Positions 1 to 9,124 of a stretch of DNA of 64,000 nt are shown here, piece by piece. The stretch is from Mesorhizobium sp. YC-39 (GTDB lineage Bacteria > Pseudomonadota > Alphaproteobacteria > Rhizobiales > Rhizobiaceae). Below the pieces are notes generated by a model. That model worked only from the letters and a program-made list of their open reading frames with translations, searched no databases and had not been told where the DNA came from. A program made the translations under genes and the position numbers. The DNA is taken from positions 62,001 through 126,000 of the forward strand of contig NZ_JAOWPS010000003.1 in NCBI RefSeq assembly GCF_025753795.1, written 5' to 3'. How positions within the stretch are numbered: position 1 is the first letter of the stretch; each line of letters begins with the position of its first letter.

Positions 1-226
1 AATTGATCGACTGGATGTCAATCGAGCGGGCCATGCGCCTGAGATCCGGCCGCCGCTTGAATTCGCGAATGGTGACGCGCTGGTTCGGGCGCAGCTTTAC
101 CCTGGGCGCCGCTTCGAGTTGCCGCTCGATCGTAGCGGCCGAAGGCGTCGTCGCCTGGGCGGCGGCAAGCGTCGGCATGGCAAGCGCGGCAATCAGCACG
201 GCGGCAAAGGTGCGTCTGGTCAGCAT
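1..226 (-). CDS. Partial exported protein, possibly OmpA family (3' end outside window)
   Basis: The first 75 codons are present; the gene runs off the left edge. It starts with ATG at 226 behind a strong GAAGGAGAA ribosome site. The N-terminus is a clear Sec signal peptide: MLTRRTF, then an Ala/Leu-rich core ending in the likely cleavage site AAAQA near residue 25. The mature part is basic and ends at the edge with MARSIDIQSI. That phrase resembles the segment just before the OmpA-like domain in rhizobial OmpA-family lipoproteins or exported proteins. The family call is from memory of that phrase only and needs the rest of the gene. Confidence 0.6.
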   Translation of the reverse strand, partial: MLTRRTFAAVLIAALAMPTLAAAQATTPSAATIERQLEAAPRVKLRPNQRVTIREFKRRPDLRRMARSIDIQSIN

Positions 227-322
227 GTCTTTCTCCTTCGGCCCTGCTCTGGTGGCCGCATTGATGGTGCCGACAACATGCCAGAGACAGTCTGAAGCCT
301 GGATGAACGAAAGATTCAGTTT

Positions 323-895
323 TCAGGGCCGCATGACGCTGGCCGAGCGCTCGGCGAAAGCCATCGGATGCACGATCTCCTTCTTCTGCGCCACCGGCGC
401 GAAACCGAGCTTCTGGTAGAGCGGCAACGCCGCAGGATGGTCGAGCGTGCAGGTCTGCACCGTCACCCGCTTCGGCCCGTGCGACCAGGCGGCGGCGATC
501 GCCGCACCCAGGAACCAACGGCCGATGCCTTGCCCGGTCGCGTGTTCCATCATGCCGAAATAGGCAAGCTCCACTTCTTCCGGCAGATGCGGCTTGAGGT
601 CGAAGAAGCCAGCCGGCGCGCCATCGAGATAAAGCACCCTGATGTCACGGTCCTCGCGGTGGATGCCTGCCGAAAGCTCCTCGTCGTTCAGCCTGAGAAC
701 ATTGACCCAGTGCCATTTGCGCCCCACCCGATCCATCAGATAGCGATAGAAGTGCAGCGGAATGTCCTTGGTCTTCAGCAGCGCTATCTGGCGGTTGTAC
801 GGCAGTGGCGGCGAATAGGCCGGGGGCACATGCATTTCGAGAAACGTCACCGTGACGTCGATGTCTTCCAGCACTCCGTTTTCCATGGCCGTCAT
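323..895 (-). CDS. GNAT family N-acetyltransferase
   Basis: A 190-aa protein with the layout of a GCN5-related acetyltransferase. The central strands hold a glyco-type acceptor region, then the acetyl-CoA loop GQGIGRW and the C-terminal HPAALPLYQKLGFAP signature (beta5-alpha4). It should transfer an acetyl group from acetyl-CoA to an unknown amine. Its ATG at 895 overlaps the sseA stop as ATGA, so it is probably translationally coupled. An in-frame ATG at 886 has AAGGA at 9-nt spacing and may be the real start (187 aa). It is the last gene of the cysK-alaX-sseA group. The substrate cannot be told from sequence. Confidence 0.85.
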   Translation of the reverse strand: MTAMENGVLEDIDVTVTFLEMHVPPAYSPPLPYNRQIALLKTKDIPLHFYRYLMDRVGRKWHWVNVLRLNDEELSAGIHREDRDIRVLYLDGAPAGFFDLKPHLPEEVELAYFGMMEHATGQGIGRWFLGAAIAAAWSHGPKRVTVQTCTLDHPAALPLYQKLGFAPVAQKKEIVHPMAFAERSASVMRP

Positions 896-1758
896 TCCTT
901 GCCCGTCAAGGCGGGGCCTGTCACGACAGGCGTGTCGGAAAGCCCGCCCCACTCCGTCCACGAGCCGTCGTAAAGCCTGTTGTCGGTGTGGCCAAGCGTC
1001 TCCAATGCCAGCGTGATCGCAGCCGCCGTGACACCTGAACCGCAAGAGGTGACGACCGGCTTCGACAGATCGATGCCGGCGTCCTCGATCACCTTGCGCA
1101 AGCGATCTTTGGACAGCAACTCGCCGTTCTCGGCAAGTGAGGCAATCGGAACGTTGCGTGCGCCGGGCATATGGCCGGAGCGGATGCCAGCGCGAGGTTC
1201 GGGCTCGGCGCCGGCAAACCGGCCGGCGGACCTTGCATCGGCGATCTGGCTCTCCTTCGTCTCGACGATGCGGCGCATATCGGCAAGACTGGCGACACGC
1301 GCGGCGTCGAAGTCGGCGTGAAACACGCAAGGCGCTGTCTTCGTCGGCTCCGCCGTCACTGGCCGCCCCGCCGCCTTCCAATGGTCGAAGCCGCCACCCA
1401 GAATGTAGACCTGGAACACACCCATGGTGCGGAACATCCACCAGGCGCGCGGCGCTGAAAAGAAGCCCGGACCGTCATAGACGACGATGGTGTCGTCGGC
1501 CGAAATACCCATCGCGCCGACATATTGGGCGAAATGCTGCGGCGAAGGCAGCGTATGCGGCAAGGCTGAATCGGGGTCCGATACCGCATCCTGATCGAGG
1601 AAGCGGGCGCCCGGAATATGCGCCGCCTCATATTCGGCGCGCGCATCCCTGCCCTGCGCAGGCAGATACCAGGACGCATCGACAATAGTCAGGCCCGGTT
1701 CGCCGAGGCGCGCCTGCAACCAGTCCGCATCGACTGTGAAAGGGCTATCTTCGGCCAT
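892..1758 (-). CDS. sseA: 3-mercaptopyruvate sulfurtransferase (two-domain rhodanese)
   Basis: 288 aa with two tandem rhodanese domains. The N-terminal one is inactive and contains PGARFLDQD. The C-terminal one has the catalytic loop CGSGVTA with the persulfide-forming Cys at about residue 239. The CGSGVT loop is typical of mercaptopyruvate sulfurtransferase rather than thiosulfate sulfurtransferase, which has CRKGVT-type loops. It would move sulfur from 3-mercaptopyruvate to thiol acceptors or cyanide in the cytoplasm. AGGAGAAG lies upstream of the ATG. The gene follows alaX by 31 nt and overlaps the next gene by 4 nt, in one unit with cysK, which fits a role in cysteine sulfur metabolism. 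Confidence 0.92.
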   Translation of the reverse strand: MAEDSPFTVDADWLQARLGEPGLTIVDASWYLPAQGRDARAEYEAAHIPGARFLDQDAVSDPDSALPHTLPSPQHFAQYVGAMGISADDTIVVYDGPGFFSAPRAWWMFRTMGVFQVYILGGGFDHWKAAGRPVTAEPTKTAPCVFHADFDAARVASLADMRRIVETKESQIADARSAGRFAGAEPEPRAGIRSGHMPGARNVPIASLAENGELLSKDRLRKVIEDAGIDLSKPVVTSCGSGVTAAAITLALETLGHTDNRLYDGSWTEWGGLSDTPVVTGPALTGKE

Positions 1759-1789
1759 TCTTCTTCTCCTGCCTTTGGCAATCTATATA

Positions 1790-2533
1790 TCAAGCCGCGG
1801 GCATCGGGCCAAAGCGTATGCGGAAGCGCCGGTTCTCGCGGCCCTTCTTCTCGATCTTGCCGATATGGATCTCGCCGACTTCACCAGTGCTCTTCACATG
1901 GGTGCCGCCGCAGGGCTGGCTGTCGATCGAGGCATTGTCGCCGATGCAGACCAGGCGTATCTTACCAGTGCCGGCGGGCGGTCGCACGTTCTTGGATTTG
2001 ACCAGCCCAGGATTGGCCGCCAGTTCCTCGTCCGATATCAATCTGACGAAGATCGGATGGTCGGCCCGCACCAGTTCCATCACCCTTGCCGTCACATCTT
2101 CCCTGGTGAATCCGGCATCCGGGATGTCGAAATCGACGCGGCTGTCGTCCTCGGAAACCGCGGCACCCGTGATCGGGAACGGGCAGACAACAGTGAGCAA
2201 GTGGCAGGCCGCGTGCATACGCATCAGAAGATGCCGCCGCTGCCAGTCGATGGCGAGCTTGACCCGTTCGCCGACGGCCAAAGCCAGCTGTTCGGGCGCC
2301 GGCACATGGATGATCTCATCCTTGGTCTCGCCGGTAATGGTGGCGGCAATCCCGATCACACTACCGTCGGCGCGCTCGAGCGCGCCCGTGTCGCCAGGCT
2401 GCCCGCCTGAGGTGGCATAGAAGATCGTGCGGTCGAGAATGATGCCGCCGCGATCGTTGATGGCGACTATGGTGGCGTCGGCGGTGCGGAGATAGGCGTC
2501 GTCGCGAAACAGCGCCTGCGTCTTATAGCCCAT
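1790..2533 (-). CDS. Alanyl-tRNA editing protein (AlaX family, trans-editing)
   Basis: 247 aa. It is homologous to the editing part of alanyl-tRNA synthetase: an N-terminal beta-barrel-like segment with SGGQPGDTG, then the editing core. The four zinc ligands are visible: H107 and H111 in the HAACH stretch, and C208 and H212 in CGGTHV. Such proteins deacylate mischarged Ser-tRNA(Ala) in trans. The length and the barrel match the larger AlaX-II type. The ATG at 2533 overlaps the cysK stop as TGATG; a GTG sits one codon upstream. Coupling to cysteine synthase is unusual for a quality-control enzyme and is raised as a finding. Confidence 0.88.
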   Translation of the reverse strand: MGYKTQALFRDDAYLRTADATIVAINDRGGIILDRTIFYATSGGQPGDTGALERADGSVIGIAATITGETKDEIIHVPAPEQLALAVGERVKLAIDWQRRHLLMRMHAACHLLTVVCPFPITGAAVSEDDSRVDFDIPDAGFTREDVTARVMELVRADHPIFVRLISDEELAANPGLVKSKNVRPPAGTGKIRLVCIGDNASIDSQPCGGTHVKSTGEVGEIHIGKIEKKGRENRRFRIRFGPMPAA

Positions 2534-3567
2534 CACGCGACCTTTTCGAACGGCACAGGAATCTCGGCTTTCTCATCCATCCAGCCAGGTACCGGCAGCT
2601 TCTTTTCGCGCAGGAACTCTGGATTGAACAGCTTCGACTGATAACGCGTGCCGTAGTCGCAAAGCATGGTCACGATGGTATGGCCAGGACCCAGTTCACG
2701 CGCCAGCCGGATGGCGCCGGCAATGTTGATGCCGGTCGAGCCGCCGACGCAGAGCCCCTCCTCCTGGATCAGGTCGAAGACGATCGGCAAAGCTTCCTCG
2801 TCCGGAATCTGGAAAGAAAAATCCGGTGTAAACCCTTCGAGGTTGGCGGTGATGCGCCCCTGCCCGATGCCTTCGGTGATCGAGCTGCCCTCGGATTTCA
2901 ATTCGCCGCTGGTGTAGAAGCTGTAGAGCGCGGCGCCCAGCGGATCGGCGAGCGCGACCTTGACTTGTCTGCTTTTGGCCTTCAGTCCGAAGGCGACGCC
3001 GGCCAGCGTTCCGCCAGAGCCGACCGCCGAGACGAACCCATCGACCTTGCCGTCGGTCTGGTTCCAGATTTCTTGCGCAGTGGTACGGATATGGCCGTCG
3101 CGGTTGGCAACATTGTCGAACTGGTTGGCCCAGATCGCACCGTTCGGCTCGGAGCGCGCCATCTGCTCGGCCAGGCGGCCCGACAGCTTCACATAATTGT
3201 TGGGGTTCTTGTAGGGAACCGCGGGCACCTCGATCAGCTCGGCGCCGAGCAGTTTGATCGTGTCCTTCTTCTCCTGGCTCTGTGTATCGGGGATGACGAT
3301 GACGGTCCGATAGCCGAGCGCCTTGGCGACCAGTGTCAAACCGATGCCGGTGTTGCCGGCCGTCCCCTCGACGATGACGCCGCCCGGCCTCAAAAGCCCA
3401 CGCTGCTCGGCGTCGCGGATGATGAACAGGCCGGCGCGATCCTTGACCGACTGGCCCGGATTCATGAATTCGGCCTTGCCCAGAATCTCGCAGCCGGTTG
3501 CTTCCGAGGCCTTGTTGAGGCGGATCAGGGGCGTGTTGCCGATCGCGTCGATCACTGAACGGGACAT
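2533..3567 (-). CDS. cysK: Cysteine synthase A, PLP-dependent
   Basis: 344 aa, fold type II PLP enzyme of the O-acetylserine sulfhydrylase family. The PLP lysine is K42 in SVKDRAG. The substrate loop reads EGTAGNTGIG instead of the common TSGNTG, and the phosphate-binding GSGGT lies in the middle. It makes cysteine from O-acetylserine and sulfide. It is about 20 residues longer than E. coli CysK, and the variant loop is shared by a rhizobial and eukaryote-like subgroup; some members of that subgroup are cystathionine beta-synthase-like, so substrate choice is not fully certain. AAGGAA precedes the ATG. First gene of a four-gene unit. Confidence 0.9.
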   Translation of the reverse strand: MSRSVIDAIGNTPLIRLNKASEATGCEILGKAEFMNPGQSVKDRAGLFIIRDAEQRGLLRPGGVIVEGTAGNTGIGLTLVAKALGYRTVIVIPDTQSQEKKDTIKLLGAELIEVPAVPYKNPNNYVKLSGRLAEQMARSEPNGAIWANQFDNVANRDGHIRTTAQEIWNQTDGKVDGFVSAVGSGGTLAGVAFGLKAKSRQVKVALADPLGAALYSFYTSGELKSEGSSITEGIGQGRITANLEGFTPDFSFQIPDEEALPIVFDLIQEEGLCVGGSTGINIAGAIRLARELGPGHTIVTMLCDYGTRYQSKLFNPEFLREKKLPVPGWMDEKAEIPVPFEKVA

Positions 3568-3776
3568 ATGGGTTCCTTTATGCGTGCGGCGAGACCCTAG
3601 AAACCCGCAGCTTCGGTTTCAAGGCAAGAATTTGCCTGGTCGCATTTCGAGCGCTGCGATTGTCTGGAGACGGATACGGCGCCCGGCGTCCATTTAAACC
3701 TTGTCGCGAAAAGCGCTCTTTCCATTCGATTTCTTCATCGTTAGAGCACAAGCTAAGAAAAGTCGCAGGACACCGC

Positions 3777-4598
3777 ATGACACTCTATCGGGCCAACCCG
3801 AAGCACGGCGTCGCCTGGATCACCGGCGGCAGCAGCGGCATCGGCCGCTCACTGGCCAAGGATCTCGCAGCCCAGGGCTATGCCGTCGCCGTGACCGCGC
3901 TCGACGACGATCCGATCGACACGCTTCTTGTCGAGACTGCACAAATGCCGGGCCGCGTCACGGCCTATCCCTGCGACGTCACAGACGAGAAGCGCATGGC
4001 AAGGACGGTCGCGGCGATAGAGAAGGATCTCGGCCCGATCGTGCTCGCCGTCTTCAATGCCGGAAACTATATCGCGACACCGGGCGAGGATCTCACCGTG
4101 CGTGGGTTTCGCCAGTCCTTCGAAGTCAACTATTTCGGCATCATCAACGGCCTGGTGCCGGTCATCGAGCGCATGCGCATGCGCGGGCGCGGCCACATCG
4201 TGCTCGTCGGTTCCGTCACCGCCTATTTCGGCTGGCCGACCACGGCCGCCTATGGCGGCACCAAGGCAGCGATCAACATACTGGCGGAGTCGCTCAAATA
4301 TGACTTCGACAAGATGAACGTCCGCGTCCAGGTGATGAATCCGGGCTTTGTCGACACGCCGCTGACCGAGAAGAACCTGCTGCCGATGCCTGGGCTGATG
4401 CCCGTCAACCGCGCCTCGCGGCGCATGGCGCGCGGCATCAAGTCCGGCGGCTTCGAAGTCACTTTCCCGCGCCGCCTGAGCTGGGGGCTGAAGCTGCTCA
4501 GCATCCTGCCGAGACCGGTCTGCCGGTGGGTCATCAGCACCGCGACGCGCTGGAAGTCACGACCGCTGAATTTCGATCGCAAGCCGCCAAGCGAATAA
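3777..4598 (+). CDS. Short-chain dehydrogenase/reductase (SDR) family protein
   Basis: 273 aa. Classical SDR motifs are all present: the dinucleotide loop TGGSSGIG at residues 16-23, NAG at 94-96, and the catalytic triad S146, Y159 and K163 in the YGGTK motif. It should be an NAD(P)-dependent oxidoreductase of unknown substrate. The C-terminus is basic and hydrophobic (RRLSWGLKLLSILPRPVCRW) and could touch the membrane, as in SDRs acting on lipids. I chose ATG 3777 because AGGA precedes it at good spacing and the fold begins directly after; the frame stays open upstream. Divergent from cysK. Confidence 0.88.
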   Translation: MTLYRANPKHGVAWITGGSSGIGRSLAKDLAAQGYAVAVTALDDDPIDTLLVETAQMPGRVTAYPCDVTDEKRMARTVAAIEKDLGPIVLAVFNAGNYIATPGEDLTVRGFRQSFEVNYFGIINGLVPVIERMRMRGRGHIVLVGSVTAYFGWPTTAAYGGTKAAINILAESLKYDFDKMNVRVQVMNPGFVDTPLTEKNLLPMPGLMPVNRASRRMARGIKSGGFEVTFPRRLSWGLKLLSILPRPVCRWVISTATRWKSRPLNFDRKPPSE

Positions 4599-4670
4599 AC
4601 TGTCCACAGGGTACAAGTTGCCTGGTTGCAATCGCGGCCATAGGTTGAGTGTTGTTGTTTGGAGTCTGCG

Positions 4671-5645
4671 ATGGGGCGACGGATCGTGCTCGCGGTACTG
4701 GGTCTCGTCGTCATCATTGTCCTGGCCTTCGTGCTTGGCCCGCGCGTGCCTGTCGACACCACGATCCGTTTCGATCCTTCCGTGATCGACGATGATCCAC
4801 AGGCCTATCTGGCGCGCGAGGAAGCCGGCGTGCCTGATATCCGCGACGGGCTGGAGAAGGAAATCATCTGGGCGAACCCGATGGTTCACGCCAGGACGAA
4901 GCTGTCGATCGTCTATATCCACGGATTTTCGGCATCGAAGGGCGAGATCCGGCCGCTGCCTGATGAAGTGGCCGACCAGCTCGACGCCAATCTCTTCTAT
5001 ACCCGCCTCACCGGCCACGGGCAGAACGGCGCCGCGATGGCTGAAGGCAGCGTCAACGCCTGGGTCAACGATTATGAGGAAGCGCTCGCCATCGGCCGGG
5101 CGATCGGCGACAAGGTGATCGTCATCGGCACCTCGACCGGCGGCTCGCTGGCGGCGTGGGCTGCGACACAGCCCGGCGCTTCGGACGGTGTCGCGGCGAT
5201 CGCGTTCATCTCGCCGAATTTCGGAGTGAAGGCTTCCGGCGCCGAGCTGCTGACCATGCCATGGGGCAAACGGATCGCCGAACTGGTCATCGGCAAGCAA
5301 CGCAGCTTCGCGCCACGCAACGCCTTGCACGAGAAATTCTGGACTTACCGGTATCCGACGGCGGCGACGCTGCCGATGGCGGCGCTGACGGAACTCGCCT
5401 ATGGCTCGCCGGTGGAGAAGACGACCATCCCTGCCCTGTTCATATTTTCGGATTCGGACCGCGTGGTGCGGCCCGACCGCACCCGCGAAATCGCTGGGCG
5501 CTGGGGTGCAGCACACGAGCTGGTGCCTGTCGACGATACCGGCGACAAGGACAACCATGTCATTGCCGGCGACGCGCTGTCGCCGTCGACCACGGCTTTC
5601 CTTGCGCAACGGATCGTGGTGTGGGTGGAGGCCGTGGCGAAGTAG
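4671..5645 (+). CDS. Membrane-anchored alpha/beta hydrolase
   Basis: 324 aa. It begins with a single hydrophobic segment (residues 5-22) that works as a signal anchor, followed by an alpha/beta hydrolase domain. Visible catalytic parts are the HG oxyanion motif YIHGFS near residue 84, the nucleophile elbow GTSTGG with S155, an acid in FSDSDRVV, and the His in DKDNHVIAG. The substrate is unknown and the enzyme probably faces the periplasm. ATG 4671 is preferred over a TTG four codons upstream because GGAG precedes it at 6 nt. It follows the SDR gene on the same strand after about 70 nt and ends just before a bidirectional terminator. Confidence 0.85.
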   Translation: MGRRIVLAVLGLVVIIVLAFVLGPRVPVDTTIRFDPSVIDDDPQAYLAREEAGVPDIRDGLEKEIIWANPMVHARTKLSIVYIHGFSASKGEIRPLPDEVADQLDANLFYTRLTGHGQNGAAMAEGSVNAWVNDYEEALAIGRAIGDKVIVIGTSTGGSLAAWAATQPGASDGVAAIAFISPNFGVKASGAELLTMPWGKRIAELVIGKQRSFAPRNALHEKFWTYRYPTAATLPMAALTELAYGSPVEKTTIPALFIFSDSDRVVRPDRTREIAGRWGAAHELVPVDDTGDKDNHVIAGDALSPSTTAFLAQRIVVWVEAVAK

Positions 5646-5650
5646 AAACG

Positions 5651-5686
5651 AAAGGGCGATCGAAGCATCGCTCCGATCGCCCTTTT
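5651..5686. terminator. Bidirectional rho-independent terminator
   Basis: AGGGCGATCG (5653-5662) pairs with CGATCGCCCT (5674-5683), with A-rich sequence on the left and TTTT on the right. It lies between the converging hydrolase and RNA helicase genes and can serve both. Confidence 0.85.
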
Positions 5687-5732
5687 CATCTATCAGCGAT
5701 CAAGCCAGGCTCAATCGCCGAGGCGACGTTGA

Positions 5733-7160
5733 TCAGGCAGCCCGCGTCGCTAGCCGCTTGCCGCCGAAGCGGCGCTTGTTGTTGCCCTTGAAAGGCTTTG
5801 CGCCTTCCGGCTTGCGCTCGCCGGCAAAAGCCGGCTTGTCGCCGAACCGCTTCTTGCCGAAGCCATTGCCACCACCGGGACGCCTGCCGTCACGACGGCC
5901 ATTGTGGTCGGGGCGATCGTTTGCCGGCTCGAAGCGTTCGTTCTTTTCGGCAGGATTGCGCTGCGGATCGGGGCTGCCGAGATGGTCGGCAACGATCGGC
6001 AGCTTGCTGCGGATGATGCGCTCGACCTGGCGCAACTTGCTGTTCTCGGACGGATCGCAAAGCGTGATGGCGATGCCGTCCATGCCGTTACGGCCAGTGC
6101 GGCCGATGCGGTGGACATAGCTCTCCGCCTCGTCAGGCAGGTCGAAATTCACGACATGGCTGATGCCGGGTACGTCGATGCCGCGCGCCGCGATGTCGGT
6201 CGCCACGAGAATGCGCACCGAGCCCTCGCGGAAATCATTCAGTGCCTTCTGGCGGGCGTTCTGCGACTTGTTGCCATGGATGACGGCGGCCTTGAAGCCG
6301 TCGCGCTCAAGGTCCTTGGTCACCCTGTCGGCGCCATGCTTGGTCCGCGAAAAGATGATCACGGACTTCATCGCCTCGTCGGCGAGCATCGTCGACAACA
6401 CCTGGCGCTTCTGCTTGGTGCGGGCAAAGACGACGCCTTGCACGATCTCGGCCGCCGCGGTGCTTTGCGGCGCGACTTCGACGCGGATCGGGTTCTTCAG
6501 CAGGCCTTTCGCCAACTCGGCGATTTCATTGGGCATGGTGGCCGAGAACAACACCGTCTGGCGGTCGGGCGCGGTCGCCTTGGCGATGCGCTTGACGTCA
6601 TTGATGAAACCCATGTCGAGCATGCGGTCGCCCTCGTCCAGCACCAGCCATTTGGTGTCGGAGAGGACGAGGTCACCCTCGCGCACCAGGTCGGTCAGGC
6701 GGCCGGGCGTGGCGATCAGGATGTCGACGCCGGGAGCAACCTTCTTCACCTGGCTGAAGCGCGAGACGCCGCCAAGCACGAGAGCGGTCGAGACATGCGC
6801 GCCCTTGGCAAGGATCTTGATGGTGTCCTCGATCTGCACGGCGAGCTCGCGTGTCGGCGCCAGAATGAGCGCCCGGGTGGTCTTGGCTCGGCGCTTGGTG
6901 CCAAGCGCGATGATCTTCGACAGGATCGGCAGCGCGAAGGCCGCTGTCTTGCCGGAGCCGGTCTGGGCGATGCCGAAGATGTCACGGCCTTCCATCTGCG
7001 GCGGGATCGCCTGCATCTGGATCGGCTTCGGCTCGGTAAAGCCGGCGCCATGGGTCGCCTTGAGCAGAGCGCCGGTAATTCCAAGGGCTGCGAAACCGGT
7101 GAGTTCCGCAGTGTTACCGGTCGAGGTGGTGTTGCCGGCAAAAGTGTTTTCGTTGGTCAA
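5733..7160 (-). CDS. DEAD-box type ATP-dependent RNA helicase (RhlE-like), motif II reads DEGD
   Basis: 475 aa. Helicase motifs in order: Q motif PKPIQMQAIP, motif I AQTGSGKT, PTRELA, motif II, motif III SAT, and HRIGRTGRNG (motif VI). These are followed by a basic, Gly/Arg-rich C-terminal tail of about 100 residues that should bind RNA. Motif II reads DEGD instead of DEAD, although flanking VLDE and RMLDMGF are normal. The start is a TTG at 7158-7160: an in-frame stop lies just upstream and no ATG occurs near the N-terminus. It probably remodels structured RNA in ribosome assembly or cold adaptation, as RhlE/CsdA-type enzymes do. Confidence 0.92.
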   Translation of the reverse strand: MTNENTFAGNTTSTGNTAELTGFAALGITGALLKATHGAGFTEPKPIQMQAIPPQMEGRDIFGIAQTGSGKTAAFALPILSKIIALGTKRRAKTTRALILAPTRELAVQIEDTIKILAKGAHVSTALVLGGVSRFSQVKKVAPGVDILIATPGRLTDLVREGDLVLSDTKWLVLDEGDRMLDMGFINDVKRIAKATAPDRQTVLFSATMPNEIAELAKGLLKNPIRVEVAPQSTAAAEIVQGVVFARTKQKRQVLSTMLADEAMKSVIIFSRTKHGADRVTKDLERDGFKAAVIHGNKSQNARQKALNDFREGSVRILVATDIAARGIDVPGISHVVNFDLPDEAESYVHRIGRTGRNGMDGIAITLCDPSENSKLRQVERIIRSKLPIVADHLGSPDPQRNPAEKNERFEPANDRPDHNGRRDGRRPGGGNGFGKKRFGDKPAFAGERKPEGAKPFKGNNKRRFGGKRLATRAA

Positions 7161-7552
7161 AATAGTCTTCTTTCACGCGGCCTGTGGCCGCAAACATCGA
7201 TGGCGGCAGGGCGCAACCTGCCGTCGAAAAAATTGATATGAAACGACAAGGCGGGCGGACGTAAACGTCCACTCGGCTGCGCTGTCGTGCCCGCAGGCAT
7301 CATGCCACGGGGCTTTTTCGCCACCTTGCCGATCAACGGGAAAGAGGGAAAACAGACGCAACCAGTCTCATTCGTCGAGAAGGCCGGAATCTCCCGGCCC
7401 AAGCGCCTATGGGCTGCATATGGCTGAGTTCGCCTCGGAATGCAAGGGGCGTCATGTTGCGGTGCAGCAAAAGTCGCGGCGAAAGCGGCGCTTGCGCTCC
7501 CCTGCCGGCATGATTACCACGAGACGCAGCTTTCCGTTTTGAGGATCGACCG
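7161..7552. other. 392-nt divergent intergenic region between the helicase gene and pccB
   Basis: It must hold the promoters and 5' leaders of two divergent genes. GCGGCCTGTGGCCGC sits about 15-30 nt before the helicase TTG start and could form a hairpin in its leader. I see no gene, repeat or confident -35/-10 pair here. Confidence 0.5.
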
Positions 7553-9085
7553 ATGAAGGACGTGCTGAAGGAACTCGAGCGTCGCCGCGACATGGCGCGC
7601 ATGGGCGGCGGCCAGGCTCGCATCGACGCCCAGCACAAGAAGGGCAAGCTGACCGCGCGCGAGCGCATCGACGTCTTTCTCGACGAGGGCTCGTTCGAGG
7701 AGTTCGATATGTATGTCGAGCACCGCTCGACCGACTTCGGCATGGAAAAAACCAAGATTGCCGGCGACGGCGTCGTCACCGGCTGGGGCACCGTCAACGG
7801 CCGCCCGGTCTATCTCTTCGCCAAGGATTTCACCGTGTTCGGCGGCTCGCTGTCGGAAGCGCATGCCGAGAAAGTGGTGAAGGTGCAGGAGATGGCGCTG
7901 CGCAATCGCGCACCGATCATCGGCCTCTACGACGCCGGTGGCGCCCGCATCCAGGAAGGCGTGGCGGCTCTCGGCGGCTATGCCGAGATTTTTCAGCGCA
8001 ATGTGCTGGCCTCCGGCGTCATCCCGCAGATATCGGTGATCATGGGCCCCTGCGCCGGCGGCGACGTCTATTCGCCTGCCATGACCGACTTCATCTTCAT
8101 GGTGCGCGACACCTCCTACATGTTCGTCACCGGGCCGGACGTGGTGAAGACCGTCACCAACGAGACGGTGACCGCCGAGAGCCTCGGCGGCGCCTCCGTC
8201 CACACGACAAAATCCTCGATCGCCGACGGCGCCTATGACAATGACGTCGAGGCGCTGTTACAAATGCGTCGGCTGGTCGATCTGTTGCCCGCTTCCAACA
8301 CGGCCGAGATTCCCGAGATCGAATGCTACCAGTCGGTCACCGATCACGATCCGTCGCTCGACCGGCTGATCCCCGACAACGCCAACAAGCCCTATGACAT
8401 CAAGGAATTGATCCTCAAGATTGCCGACGAGGGCGACTTCTTCGAGATTCAGCAGAGTTTCGCCAAGAACATTGTCACCGGCTTCGGACGTGTCGAGGGC
8501 CGCACGGTCGGCTTCGTCGCCAATCAGCCGATGGTGCTGGCCGGCGTGCTCGATTCCGATGCCAGCCGCAAGGCCGCACGTTTCGTGCGCTTCTGCGATT
8601 GCTTTTCCATACCGATCGTGACCTTCGTCGATGTCCCGGGATTCCTGCCTGGCACGGCGCAGGAATATGGCGGTCTGATCAAGCACGGCGCCAAGCTCTT
8701 GTTCGCCTATGCAGAGGCGACCGTGCCGAAGATCACCGTCATCACCCGAAAAGCCTATGGCGGCGCCTATGATGTGATGGCGTCGAAGCATCTGCGCGGC
8801 GACATGAACTACGCCTGGCCGACGGCGCAGATCGCGGTGATGGGCGCCAGGGGCGCGGTCGAGATCATCTATCGCAAGGACATCGGCGACGCGGAAAAGA
8901 TCGCAGCGCATACAAAGGCTTACGAGGATCGCTTCCTGTCCCCCTTCGTCGCCGCCGAGCGCGGCTATGTCGACGAGGTGATCATGCCGCATTCGACCCG
9001 CCGCCGCATTGCCCGCGCGCTTCGCATGCTGCGCAACAAGGACATGCAGAACCCCTGGAAGAAGCACGACAACATCCCGCTGTGA
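7553..9085 (+). CDS. pccB: Propionyl-CoA carboxylase beta subunit (carboxyltransferase)
   Basis: 510 aa, the usual length for the acyl-CoA carboxyltransferase beta subunit. The N-terminal half holds [12 protein letters not shown] and the oxyanion-forming [12 protein letters not shown], the C-terminal half [11 protein letters not shown] and AYGGAYDVM. It transfers the carboxyl group from biotin to propionyl-CoA, giving methylmalonyl-CoA in odd-chain, branched amino acid and polyhydroxyalkanoate turnover. GAGGA precedes the ATG. The biotin-carrying alpha subunit (pccA) does not follow; the next gene is convergent, so pccA must be elsewhere. A close methylcrotonyl-CoA carboxylase is possible but the motifs fit PccB better. 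Confidence 0.93.
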   Translation: MKDVLKELERRRDMARMGGGQARIDAQHKKGKLTARERIDVFLDEGSFEEFDMYVEHRSTDFGMEKTKIAGDGVVTGWGTVNGRPVYLFAKDFTVFGGSLSEAHAEKVVKVQEMALRNRAPIIGLYDAGGARIQEGVAALGGYAEIFQRNVLASGVIPQISVIMGPCAGGDVYSPAMTDFIFMVRDTSYMFVTGPDVVKTVTNETVTAESLGGASVHTTKSSIADGAYDNDVEALLQMRRLVDLLPASNTAEIPEIECYQSVTDHDPSLDRLIPDNANKPYDIKELILKIADEGDFFEIQQSFAKNIVTGFGRVEGRTVGFVANQPMVLAGVLDSDASRKAARFVRFCDCFSIPIVTFVDVPGFLPGTAQEYGGLIKHGAKLLFAYAEATVPKITVITRKAYGGAYDVMASKHLRGDMNYAWPTAQIAVMGARGAVEIIYRKDIGDAEKIAAHTKAYEDRFLSPFVAAERGYVDEVIMPHSTRRRIARALRMLRNKDMQNPWKKHDNIPL

Positions 9086-9124
9086 AGGCGCCCTAGCGTC
9101 TATCAGGGATAACCATCGAACAGA

